A DNA stretch of 64,000 nucleotides. It comes from Polaribacter cellanae (GTDB lineage Bacteria; Bacteroidota; Bacteroidia; Flavobacteriales; Flavobacteriaceae). The translations under genes were made by a program, and so were the position numbers. Location: assembly GCF_017569185.1 (NCBI RefSeq), contig NZ_CP071869.1:2532001-2596000 (forward strand). Reading direction: 5' to 3'. The notes beneath the pieces were generated by a model. That model searched no databases. It saw only the letters and a list, made by a program, of their open reading frames with translations, and was not told the DNA's origin. Of the stretch, positions 1 to 7,384 are shown piece after piece (the stretch's first letter is position 1; the number at the start of each line of letters is the position of its first letter).

Positions 1-256
1 CTTTCGGTTGTATTTATTGCAGGTATAAAAACAAGTTCTTCTAATTTAAATAAAGTTGATAAAAAAAAACGTAGAAAAAAAAGTTACAGCAACTTTTGAT
101 GGAGCAGAAAAAAACTATTATTTTTATACAGATGCAAAAAGAAATGCGCTTTAGTTTTAGGTCATAAATTCAGAAGCAAAGAAAAAATACGATTTGGTTG
201 CTGGAGATTATGTTGGGAAAAAAAAATCAACATTAATTAATGTGAGTTCTATTTAA
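1..256 (+). pseudogene. decayed gene fragment, unknown family
   Basis: The window opens inside a degraded coding region. Frame 1 reads a short hydrophobic then lysine-rich stretch that stops near position 99. Frame 2 picks up in the A-rich run around 80 and reads VTATFDGAEKNYYFYTDA, meets two stops at 152 and 158, then continues as NSEAKKKYDLVAGDYVGKK to a TAA at 254-256. Sensible peptide on both sides of a homopolymer shift and two close stops indicates one small protein with accumulated lesions. I do not recognise the family. Its 5' end lies outside the window. Confidence 0.5.
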
Positions 257-304
257 GAAATAATAGATGTCTATATTTTAATTTATAACTACAATTTGTA
301 AGGT

Positions 305-332
305 TCTTCTTCCTACGTCATTGAAATGACAT
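305..332. repeat. short dispersed palindromic repeat
   Basis: The sequence contains GTCATT-GA-AATGAC, a 6-bp perfect inverted repeat, followed on the minus strand by a GTAGGAAGAA-like tail. The arrangement resembles the small TGTCATTTC-type dispersed repeats of flavobacterial genomes. The rest of positions 257-543 is AT-rich with no gene that I can support. Confidence 0.35.
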
Positions 333-543
333 TTATTTTTCAATAAAAAAATATAAACACTTAATAGTCAAATAGTAAAGTGTCTAACTCACGTTAATTA
401 TAATGATGCGAAAATTGTAAGCCTGAAAAAAAATTGAGAAATAATACCTTTTCTGTTTTGAAATTATTGTAAAAGAAAATAATGGTTTATCGCTGTTGTA
501 TTTTTAATACGTTTAACCTGTAAATCTATTGGCTTTTTAATGT

Positions 544-696
544 TTAAGAATTTTTAATTTTATAGCCTACAATCGCAAGTACTACAGCTAATATTAATAA
601 CAAGTGAACTAATAAAGACCCAACTGCGTATACAAAAAAGCCTAAGGCCCAAATTATTATTATAAGAATAGTAATAGTGTATAGTAAGGTTTTCAT
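544..696 (-). CDS. lmo0937-family small membrane protein (50 aa)
   Basis: An ATG at 696 opens a 50-residue frame ending with TAA at 544-546. It begins MKTLLYTITI and is almost entirely hydrophobic: two helices (about residues 4-25 and 27-46) separated by a short loop, ending in a basic tail (YKIKNS). The size and the W-x-LG / VHLLL pattern match the lmo0937 (DUF5670-like) family of tiny membrane proteins, often found in stress-induced sets with lipoproteins and histidine kinases. It follows the lipoprotein gene at 704-1267 with only a 7-base gap, so the two are probably co-transcribed. The biochemical role of the family is unknown. Confidence 0.7.
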   Translation of the reverse strand: MKTLLYTITILIIIIWALGFFVYAVGSLLVHLLLILAVVLAIVGYKIKNS

Positions 697-703
697 GCTT
701 GCT

Positions 704-1267
704 TTAACTTTTATCAATTATATTTTCTATGTTTTTTTTATTTTGTCTTAAGAAATCTTCAGCTTCGCTGGCTAAAATACTTATGGATATTTTATTAGAT
801 TCTTCCGAGAGTTTATTCATTAAATTTATTTGATTACTAATCATTATATTTAGTTTTGTTAAATAAATGTTTTGATTTATTTCCACTTCTGTAGTATCTG
901 TAAATGTAGTATTTGTATAGTTAGGCAACAATACCAATTCGTGTTTAGAAAGCTCTTTTAAATTTGTTAAACGTTCTGTAGTATTAAACTCAAAAGATTT
1001 TAAAAGAGACTTTGTTTTTTTGCTTATGTAATTTTTAGATTTAATGTAGTTGCTGTAATTAATTAAATTTATGTAGTTCTCGGATGCTAAAACTAATAGT
1101 TTTGCCTCTTTTTGGCTTTTGTTTATTTTAGCTTCTTTATTGGCTTCATTGTCCTCCTCCGTTTTTCCATTATTGTTTGTGTCACAAGAAACTACTGAGA
1201 GAAAAATTGCTACAAACATAAAAACACTAAGAAGAGAGCTTATCAGTATTTTTTTATTAAGATTCAT
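704..1267 (-). CDS. hypothetical lipoprotein, possibly divergent DUF4142
   Basis: This is a 187-residue lipoprotein. I chose the ATG at 1267 rather than an upstream frame opening at 1291, because it places the basic MNLNKK segment directly before the hydrophobic core and the lipobox LSVVSC (Cys about residue 28). A polar Asn/Glu/Lys linker follows. The rest is predicted helical, with regularly spaced Leu/Ile and a SEEENK-type coiled character. The helical make-up and the neighbours (lmo0937 protein, histidine kinase) are reminiscent of DUF4142 ferritin-like proteins, but the similarity is weak and that name is a guess. It probably sits in the periplasmic face of a membrane or the outer membrane and forms a unit with the 544-696 gene. 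Confidence 0.7.
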   Translation of the reverse strand: MNLNKKILISSLLSVFMFVAIFLSVVSCDTNNNGKTEEDNEANKEAKINKSQKEAKLLVLASENYINLINYSNYIKSKNYISKKTKSLLKSFEFNTTERLTNLKELSKHELVLLPNYTNTTFTDTTEVEINQNIYLTKLNIMISNQINLMNKLSEESNKISISILASEAEDFLRQNKKNIENIIDKS

Positions 1268-1409
1268 TATATGCTTTGTTTTGTTATACAAAGGTTAAAA
1301 AAATTAATGTTTTATTGTTATATAATTAATAACAGAATTTATAGAATTACCATTAAGTTAATGTTAAATTTTATAAGTAGAGGAAAAATATTTGGCAAAA
1401 GTAAAAAAA

Positions 1410-3194
1410 TTATTTAAAAGGAAGAAAAACTTCGAAGATTGCTCCTTTATTTAGTTTCCCTTTAGCAAATATATAACCTTGGTGGTTGTCTACAATTTTT
1501 TTACAAATAGACAAGCCAATTCCTGTTCCAGAATATTCGTTTTTGTTATGTAGTCTGCTAAAAAGCACAAAAATCTTTTCTGCAAATTCTTGGTTAAAAC
1601 CAATTCCATTATCTACAAATGTTAGTTTATGGTAGTTGCTATATTTTGGTTTTTTTAATTTAGGAACATCGTCTGCTGCTACTTTACAGTAAGAAATATT
1701 TATTGTGGGTGCTAGTTCTTTTTTACTGTATTTAAGAGAGTTACCAATTAAATTTATAAATAATTGTTGAGCTTGAAAAGGAATAACGGTCATTACAGGA
1801 ATGGCGTCCGAAGTTATTTTTGCTTTCTTATCTAAAATTGTTTCTGCCAATTCTTGTTTTGCATTTTCTAAAATAAGATTCATATTGGTAGCTTCTAAAA
1901 CTTCTTCCGACTTATTGGTTCTAGAAAACTGTAATAAATCGTCTATTAACAAACGCATTCTAGAAGCTGCAGTTTTTATTCTTTTTAAATACAAGGTTCC
2001 TTTTTCAGATAAATTATCGGCTTCTTTATCATCTAACCTAGAAATAAAAGTTTGAATTTTACGCAAAGGTTCTTGCAAATCGTGACTCGCAACATGGTTA
2101 AAAGAAGACAATTCTTTGTTATTTCTTTCTAGCTCTAAATTTCTTTCTTCTAGCAACCTGTAGTTTTCTACTTCTTCTGTAATGTCGGAGGTAATTCCTA
2201 AAAGCCTTTTTTGATCATCATTACTAACAATAATTTTCCCATAAGCTTTAAAATGTCTTATATTTCCATTTTTTTGAACAATTCTGTAATAGATAAAAGG
2301 TAAATTTTCTTCTTTAATCATTTTATCTACCTGTTTTTGTAGATTTTCCAAATCCTCTGGATGTACAAACTCCATAAAGCTTTCGATGGTCGATGGAAAG
2401 GATTGTGGTTGTTCTCCTAAGAGACGATATAAATTGTCTGAATATTCAAATCGATTTTCATTAATATAATAGGTCCAATTGCCATGTTTACTAACAATTT
2501 CCGATTGATTTGTAGATTCTTTAAAAATTTCTAACTGGATGTTTTTCTCTTTAAGTATTTTTAAATCTTTATTAATTTTGGCATAAGTAAGTAATAAAAG
2601 TACCAATGTAATTATTAAAACAGAATAGATAACCAAAGGTGTATTTGTGAGGCTTTCGTTACTTTTTTTCTTACGAATTTGTAATAGTTCGTTTTGATGA
2701 GAAATCATTTTACTAATTGCTGCACGAATATTGTCCATCGTTTGTTTTCCATTCTTTAATAAGGCATAGAAACCAGCAGTATTTGTGCCGTTTTTATCTG
2801 CATATTTTAGGCTTTTATCAAAAATACTTAGGTTTTCACCAATTAGAAAGCTTAGGTTTTTTAGATTATTTTGTTGCTCTTTATCGTCTATTGTAAGCTC
2901 TTTTAACCTTGCAAAACTATTATTTGCGTTTTCTCTACTAGCGTAATAAGGTTGTAAATAAAGAGTGTCTTTTGTAATAAGGTAGCCTCTTTGCCCTGTT
3001 TCTGCGTCTTTTAAATATGAAAGAATTTGTTCTAATTCTACGTTAACTTCATAGGTGTGTTCTACCATTTCAAAAGACATTACCAATTTTTGAATGTGTT
3101 GGTAAGCAAAACCTCCAATGCAAAGTATTACAAAAAGGCTAGCGCCAAAAATGGCTTTTAGAAAACGTTCCGATTTTAAAATTGTTCTTTTCAC
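1410..3194 (-). CDS. CHASE3-PAS sensor histidine kinase
   Basis: This 594-residue hybrid-free sensor kinase has a TM helix (about 12-32), a periplasmic CHASE3 domain (about 35-180, with the signature LKDAETGQRGYLITKD), a second TM helix (about 186-204), a PAS/PAC domain (about 230-345, ending in LLGITSDITEE), HisKA with the phospho-accepting His in HVASHDLQEPLRK, and a HATPase domain with the N box (NLIGNSLKYS), G1 box (DNGIGF) and G2 box (GTGIGLSICKK). It is complete. It starts one base after the stop of the response-regulator gene, so AraC regulator, receiver protein and kinase form one operon. The kinase should phosphorylate the stand-alone receiver encoded just upstream. The stimulus cannot be read from the sequence. 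Confidence 0.9.
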   Translation of the reverse strand: MKRTILKSERFLKAIFGASLFVILCIGGFAYQHIQKLVMSFEMVEHTYEVNVELEQILSYLKDAETGQRGYLITKDTLYLQPYYASRENANNSFARLKELTIDDKEQQNNLKNLSFLIGENLSIFDKSLKYADKNGTNTAGFYALLKNGKQTMDNIRAAISKMISHQNELLQIRKKKSNESLTNTPLVIYSVLIITLVLLLLTYAKINKDLKILKEKNIQLEIFKESTNQSEIVSKHGNWTYYINENRFEYSDNLYRLLGEQPQSFPSTIESFMEFVHPEDLENLQKQVDKMIKEENLPFIYYRIVQKNGNIRHFKAYGKIIVSNDDQKRLLGITSDITEEVENYRLLEERNLELERNNKELSSFNHVASHDLQEPLRKIQTFISRLDDKEADNLSEKGTLYLKRIKTAASRMRLLIDDLLQFSRTNKSEEVLEATNMNLILENAKQELAETILDKKAKITSDAIPVMTVIPFQAQQLFINLIGNSLKYSKKELAPTINISYCKVAADDVPKLKKPKYSNYHKLTFVDNGIGFNQEFAEKIFVLFSRLHNKNEYSGTGIGLSICKKIVDNHQGYIFAKGKLNKGAIFEVFLPFK

Positions 3195-3195
3195 T

Positions 3196-3642
3196 TTATA
3201 GGCGTAATAAAAAGTTATCTTTATTTAAACCACTGGTATGATATTGCCAATTAATGGTAACTACGTTAGACAATATTTTTTTCAATTTTTTAAAATCGTC
3301 TGGCTTTTTAATGTAAATATTAGCGCCCATTACAAAAGTATTTTCTATATCTTCTTCGGAGGCAGAAGTAGAGTAAATGGCAATTGCAATGTCTTTAAAA
3401 AGTTCGTTTTTCTTAATTTCAACCAAACATTCTATTCCCGATTTTTTAGGCATGTTTAAATCTAAAAAAAGAATATTGGGTAAAGAATCGGTTTCGCTAT
3501 TTAAATAGTTCATTAACTCTACACCATCGTTATAGGTTTTTACTTTGGTATTCATTTTTAATTCCTCGAAAGCTTCTTCGAAAAACAATCTATCATCCTC
3601 ATCATCATCTGCCAAAACGATATATATACGATCTTCTTGCAT
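3196..3642 (-). CDS. single-domain response regulator (Rcp1-like)
   Basis: A 148-residue stand-alone receiver domain. The acidic pocket is DDDEDD near residues 12-17, the phosphoacceptor Asp is about residue 61 in LFLDLNMPKKSG, the switch Ser/Thr is in IYSTSA, and the conserved Lys is in IKKPDDF. There is no output domain, as in Rcp1-type regulators paired with phytochrome-like or CHASE3 kinases. The gene sits 3 bases after the AraC gene and 1 base before the kinase gene, so all three are translationally close. It probably relays phosphate to another protein rather than binding DNA. Confidence 0.9.
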   Translation of the reverse strand: MQEDRIYIVLADDDEDDRLFFEEAFEELKMNTKVKTYNDGVELMNYLNSETDSLPNILFLDLNMPKKSGIECLVEIKKNELFKDIAIAIYSTSASEEDIENTFVMGANIYIKKPDDFKKLKKILSNVVTINWQYHTSGLNKDNFLLRL

Positions 3643-3645
3643 AAA

Positions 3646-4212
3646 TTAACTGTTTAATTTGTTGTTCAATTCCCTTCTTTTTGTAATTATTCTCTGAAAT
3701 GTAGAAGGAGTAATACCTGTGGTATTTTTAAATTGTGTGCTTAAATGTGCTACACTAGAATAGTTTAATTTGTAAGCAATATCTGTAAGTGTTAGCTCGT
3801 TTTTTGTAATTAATTGCTTGGTGTATTCTATTTTTTGAAGAATGATAAAATTCTCGATAGAAGTAAAGGTAATTTCCGAAAACAAATTAGACAAATAGCC
3901 ATAACTATGTTCTAATTTTTCTGATAAATAAACAGAACTTTTTACGTTAATATTGCTGTTTTCATTAAAAACCATATCTATAATTGTATCTTTTATTTTT
4001 TGAACTAAAATACTTTTTTGGTTTTCTACAATTTCACTTCCATATTCGTTTAAAGAATCGTTTAAAGCAGTTAATTGCTCTTTAGAAATTTTCTCTAAAA
4101 ATTCAATCTCTCCAAAGCTTAATGTTTTGTATTTGATGTTTAGTTCTTGTAGTTTGTCTTCAAGAACTTTGTTACAAATGGCTGTAAAATCGAACTTAAT
4201 AAATATTTTCAT
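3646..4212 (-). CDS. AraC-family regulator with small N-terminal domain
   Basis: A 188-residue transcription factor. The C-terminal ~100 residues carry two helix-turn-helix motifs of the AraC/XylS type, the second with the signature AYKLNYSSVAHLSTQFKN followed by GITPSTFQRI. The N-terminal ~60 residues form a small alpha/beta domain beginning MKIFIKFDFTAICNKVL. Short regulators of this design are common in flavobacteria and often sit next to two-component or stress genes. It is first in an operon with a receiver protein and a histidine kinase. Its ligand and targets are unknown; the kinase operon and the neighbouring 544-1267 pair are reasonable guesses. Confidence 0.85.
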   Translation of the reverse strand: MKIFIKFDFTAICNKVLEDKLQELNIKYKTLSFGEIEFLEKISKEQLTALNDSLNEYGSEIVENQKSILVQKIKDTIIDMVFNENSNINVKSSVYLSEKLEHSYGYLSNLFSEITFTSIENFIILQKIEYTKQLITKNELTLTDIAYKLNYSSVAHLSTQFKNTTGITPSTFQRIITKRRELNNKLNS

Positions 4213-4309
4213 ACATAAGTAATTACCACGCTAAGATAATAGATTATTAAATAATATATATTACTTACATTTACAAAAAGAAAGAGCAGTATTCTCTCTA
4301 TGAAACTTT

Positions 4310-4864
4310 ATGTTAGAAAATACGGGTTTTTATAAGGATATAGCATCATCAAATTGCATTAAGAGAACTGTTAAAGGACGAAAATTTCTTTAATTTTGTG
4401 GTTTGTTATCGTAACAGATATTTTAGATTCTACAACTGGGAAAATTCGATAGAAAATATTTAATTAAGAATTGGCTTATTACCAAATTCGGAAAATTCTA
4501 TTTCAAGTTTTTTAAAGAAGGAAAAGAATACTTGTTTAAGATTTCGCAATTATCGGACACGATTATGTTTATAAACACTATTTTTTCAGGAACAGAAAAA
4601 CAAATAGGGAAATTAAAATTATTGTTAGACTCCTTGGAATCGGATCGAAAAATAATTTACGGAATGCATGCTACTTATGCCTCTATAATGTCTTGTTATA
4701 TAGAAGATAGAGACGAAAAACACATTCATTTTATAGATGGTACAGAAGGTGGTTATACAAGTGCAGCCAGAAAATTAAATATTTATAAAGAGTATTTTGG
4801 CAGTAAAAAGGGTAGTTTTAGATACAAAAAAAAGTCGCTTAAAAAAGCAACTTTTTTTATATGA
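4310..4864 (+). pseudogene. DUF3095 (adenylyl-cyclase-like) gene remnant
   Basis: ATG at 4310 begins MLENTGFYKDI, the family's N-terminal pattern. A frameshifted segment follows that encodes VIVTDILDSTTGKI, matching the DUF3095 motif corresponding to the cyclase-like VTDI-x-ST site. Around 4465-4864 one frame reads continuously through NWLITKFGKFYFKFFKEGK, an SDT-containing segment and HIHFIDGTEGGY, the conserved C-terminus. DUF3095 proteins are normally around 380 residues; here only about 185 codons of DNA remain, so the middle is deleted and the N-terminal part is out of frame. The ORF from 4532 (TTG) is just the surviving C-terminal piece. Its final residues are encoded by a terminator hairpin. 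Confidence 0.75.
4826..4859. terminator. bidirectional rho-independent terminator
   Basis: Left arm AAAAAAGTCGCTT and right arm AAGCAACTTTTTTT form a hairpin with one mismatch and an A-rich loop, with A and T runs on opposite sides so that it works in both directions. It lies 19 bases beyond the stop of the minus-strand OmpA-type gene and inside the 3' end of the DUF3095 remnant. Confidence 0.75.
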
Positions 4865-4877
4865 ATTAATCTAATTT

Positions 4878-5585
4878 CTAGTTCTCTCCAGTTTGTTTTT
4901 TAACGTCTTCGATCATTTTATCGTTAGGAACAATTGCTACATTTACTCTTCTGTTTTTTGCTCTTCCTTCTGCAGTTGTATTGTCGTATTTTGGTTTTTC
5001 TTCTCCATACCAAAGTGTGTTAAAACGACTATTAGCTAGCCCTTTATTAACTAAAAAGTTGGTTACAGATTTTGCTCTTTTTTCAGATAAAGTCATATTG
5101 TAAGCAGCTTTTCCACTACTATCTGTATGTCCAACAACTAAGATATTTGTATCAGGAAATTCTAAAAATACATTCGCAAGTCTATCTAAGGTTGCTTGAG
5201 ACTTTGCATTAATATTCGATTTATTGGTATCGAAATAAACCCCACTATTCTCATCGAAAGTAACAACAATACCATTGTCTACTCTTTCTACTTTTGCTCC
5301 AGGAACTTCTGTTTCGATTTTTTTTGCTTGGTCGTCCATTTTCTTACCAATTAAAACGCCAGCTCCACCACCAATTACACCACCAATTACAGCTCCAAGT
5401 TTCCCGTTTTTTCCACTTCCAACATTGTTTCCAATAATAGCACCAATAATGGCTCCAGCTCCAGCTCCAATTACACCACCTTTTTGTTTGTTGTTTGCAT
5501 TTTTAGTAGCTTCACAACTAGAAAAACCTAGTGTTAAGGTAATTGCTAACGTAAAAACGGATATTTTTTTAATTAATTTTTTCAT
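4878..5585 (-). CDS. OmpA-family lipoprotein with glycine-zipper domain
   Basis: A 235-residue outer-membrane lipoprotein. Signal peptide with lipobox GFSSC (Cys about 24), then a glycine-zipper segment (about 36-82) made of repeated GAGAGAIIGAIIG and GAVIGGVIGGGAG units that can insert in or associate with membrane. An OmpA C-terminal peptidoglycan-binding domain follows (about 112-228), with YFDTNKSNI, VVGHTDSSG and the NRRVNV motif. It probably tethers the outer membrane to peptidoglycan. The gene follows the lipocalin-like lipoprotein gene by 5 bases on the same strand, and a strong hairpin ends the unit. Confidence 0.9.
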   Translation of the reverse strand: MKKLIKKISVFTLAITLTLGFSSCEATKNANNKQKGGVIGAGAGAIIGAIIGNNVGSGKNGKLGAVIGGVIGGGAGVLIGKKMDDQAKKIETEVPGAKVERVDNGIVVTFDENSGVYFDTNKSNINAKSQATLDRLANVFLEFPDTNILVVGHTDSSGKAAYNMTLSEKRAKSVTNFLVNKGLANSRFNTLWYGEEKPKYDNTTAEGRAKNRRVNVAIVPNDKMIEDVKKQTGEN

Positions 5586-5590
5586 AATAT

Positions 5591-6049
5591 TTATTGTTTT
5601 GTAAAGTTCATGTTAATAATAAAAGGCGTACCATTTACAGTTAAATTCTGTTGCCAAGTCATAAAATTATCAGACAGTTGAGACAACTCGACTCTAAAAC
5701 CAATGTTATTTTCGTTTCCTTTTGGTTTTAATAAAAAGTCGTAATAACCAGAAGCTTCATTAATTTCTTGAATTACAAAAATAAAATCTCTTTTTCCTGT
5801 TGTACAATTTTTATTGTTTACTGTATATACTCCAGAATTATTATTTGGTACAAATTTCCAAGTACTACCTTCTAAACATTCTTTCGAAGCATCGTTAAAT
5901 AGGGTTACATTGTAGTCGCCAGTTTTACTGTAGGTAATTTTGTTAAGTACCCAATTTCCTTTTATGGTTTTCTCTTTAGATCGTACGTTTTTAGATGCAC
6001 CACAAGAAAAAAGTGTTAATGCAAATATAAAAATCATTATTTTTTTCAT
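5591..6049 (-). CDS. lipocalin-like lipoprotein
   Basis: A 152-residue lipoprotein with the N-terminus MKKIMIFIFALTLFSCG (lipobox Cys about 16). The mature part opens with KGNWVLNKITY, the G-x-W entry of lipocalin/calycin folds, followed by alternating beta-strand patterns and the paired WKFVPNN and FMTWQQN segments typical of short Bacteroidota lipocalin-like proteins. It is encoded directly upstream of the OmpA/glycine-zipper lipoprotein with a 5-base gap, a pairing I recall from other flavobacteria. The ligand is unknown. A periplasmic or outer-membrane location is inferred from the lipobox. Confidence 0.8.
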   Translation of the reverse strand: MKKIMIFIFALTLFSCGASKNVRSKEKTIKGNWVLNKITYSKTGDYNVTLFNDASKECLEGSTWKFVPNNNSGVYTVNNKNCTTGKRDFIFVIQEINEASGYYDFLLKPKGNENNIGFRVELSQLSDNFMTWQQNLTVNGTPFIINMNFTKQ

Positions 6050-6130
6050 AAATATTTCTTTTTTGGTTGTTGCAAAGAAACGACAGAATTAGTTATAAAT
6101 GTAACTCAAAAGCAAAAAAGGTGGATGCAT

Positions 6131-7033
6131 TTAAAAATAAATACCTTGTGCCAATCGAAATGTATTTGCATGTGCATTTACAATAGTATTAATATTTGGT
6201 GAATAGCCACCACCCATAGAACACATAACAGGAATTTTTAAATCGAAACAAGTCTGTAAAATAAATTGATCTCTTTTTCTACAACCTTCTATAGTCAATC
6301 CTAGTTTTCCTAACTTATCTGTTTCAATAACATCTACACCACATAAATAATAAATAAAATCTGGTTTTTCTTGGTTGATAAGTTTTGGGAGTATGTTTTT
6401 TATTTTTGATAAATATTCACCATCTTTTGTATTATTCTCTAGCGCAATATCTAAATCGCTTTTTTCTTTAATAAAAGGATAATTGCTTTTGCCATGCATA
6501 GAAAAGGTAAAGACAGAAGCATCATTCTGGAAAATTTCTGCAGTTCCATTTCCTTGATGTACATCTAAATCTACAATTAAAATTTTTTGTGCTAATCCTT
6601 TATTTTGAAGATATTTTGCCCCAATTGCTTGGTCGTTTAACATGCAAAAAGCTTCTCCACGATTCGAAAAAGCATGATGCGTTCCACCTGCAATATTCAT
6701 TGCAATTCCATTTTTTAGGGCAAATTCAGATGCTTTCATAGTGCCATCTGCAATAATCATTTCTCTTTCTATTAAAACTTCAGAAAGAGGAAAACCAATT
6801 TTTCTTGCTGCTTTTTGTGAAAGTGTAATGTTTAATAAATCGAAAAAATATTCTGGATCGTGAACTGTAAAAAAGTGTTTGTTATTCGGAATTTTGGGTT
6901 CAAAGAAATTTTCCTTTATACAAGTTCCTTCGTAAATTAATTGTTGAGGCAAAAGGTCATATTTTTCCATAGGAAAACGATGCCCTTTTGGTAATTCGTG
7001 TTTGTATATGGGATGATATGCTATTTTTAGCAT
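6131..7033 (-). CDS. histone deacetylase-family (acetylpolyamine/acetoin type) hydrolase
   Basis: A 300-residue zinc hydrolase of the arginase/deacetylase fold. Visible active-site elements are the GGTHHAF tandem-His motif, DLDVHQGNGT carrying metal ligands, FSMHGKSNYPF, and the GVDVIETDKLGKL and SMGGGYS loops. Bacterial members deacetylate acetyl-polyamines, acetyl-lysine or related substrates; the real substrate here cannot be told. Its ATG overlaps the stop of the metG 3' part by one base (TAATG arrangement), so it is probably translated from the metG transcript. Confidence 0.9.
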   Translation of the reverse strand: MLKIAYHPIYKHELPKGHRFPMEKYDLLPQQLIYEGTCIKENFFEPKIPNNKHFFTVHDPEYFFDLLNITLSQKAARKIGFPLSEVLIEREMIIADGTMKASEFALKNGIAMNIAGGTHHAFSNRGEAFCMLNDQAIGAKYLQNKGLAQKILIVDLDVHQGNGTAEIFQNDASVFTFSMHGKSNYPFIKEKSDLDIALENNTKDGEYLSKIKNILPKLINQEKPDFIYYLCGVDVIETDKLGKLGLTIEGCRKRDQFILQTCFDLKIPVMCSMGGGYSPNINTIVNAHANTFRLAQGIYF

Positions 7034-7384
7034 TAACTAACCTCTTGTCCGTTTTTAACTTGTTGTTGTGGTTCAACAAAAGCTAATTTTCCTTCTGGTG
7101 TATCTGTCATTAAAATCATTCCTTGGCTTTCTACTCCTTTTATTTTTCTTGGAGCTAAGTTTATCAATACAGAAACCTGTTGACCAATGATATTTTCGGG
7201 TAAAAAACTCTCTGCTATTCCTGAAACGATTGTTCTAGTATCAATACCAACATCGACCTTTAATTTTAAAAGTTTTTTTGTTTTAGGTACTTTTTCTGCT
7301 TCTAAAATGGTACCAATTCTGATGTCTAATTTTGTAAAATCTTCAAAATCGATAGTTTCTTTTTGTGGAACAATCGTTTTTTTT
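7033..7384 (-). pseudogene. metG: C-terminal tRNA-binding domain of MetRS, out of frame
   Basis: This stretch encodes the Trbp111/OB-fold domain normally fused to the C-terminus of Bacteroidota MetRS: DFTKLDIRIGTI, KLKVDVGIDTRTIVSGIAE, LINLAPRKIKGVESQGM. It runs in the +1 frame relative to the synthetase body at 7343-9106. The only upstream start codon in this frame is a TTG at 7413, lying inside synthetase codons with no ribosome site, so independent translation is unlikely. Removing one base from the A8 run at 7377-7384 would join both parts into a normal protein of about 690 residues. Whether this is a true mutation, a slippage site or a sequencing error cannot be decided here. Confidence 0.75.
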
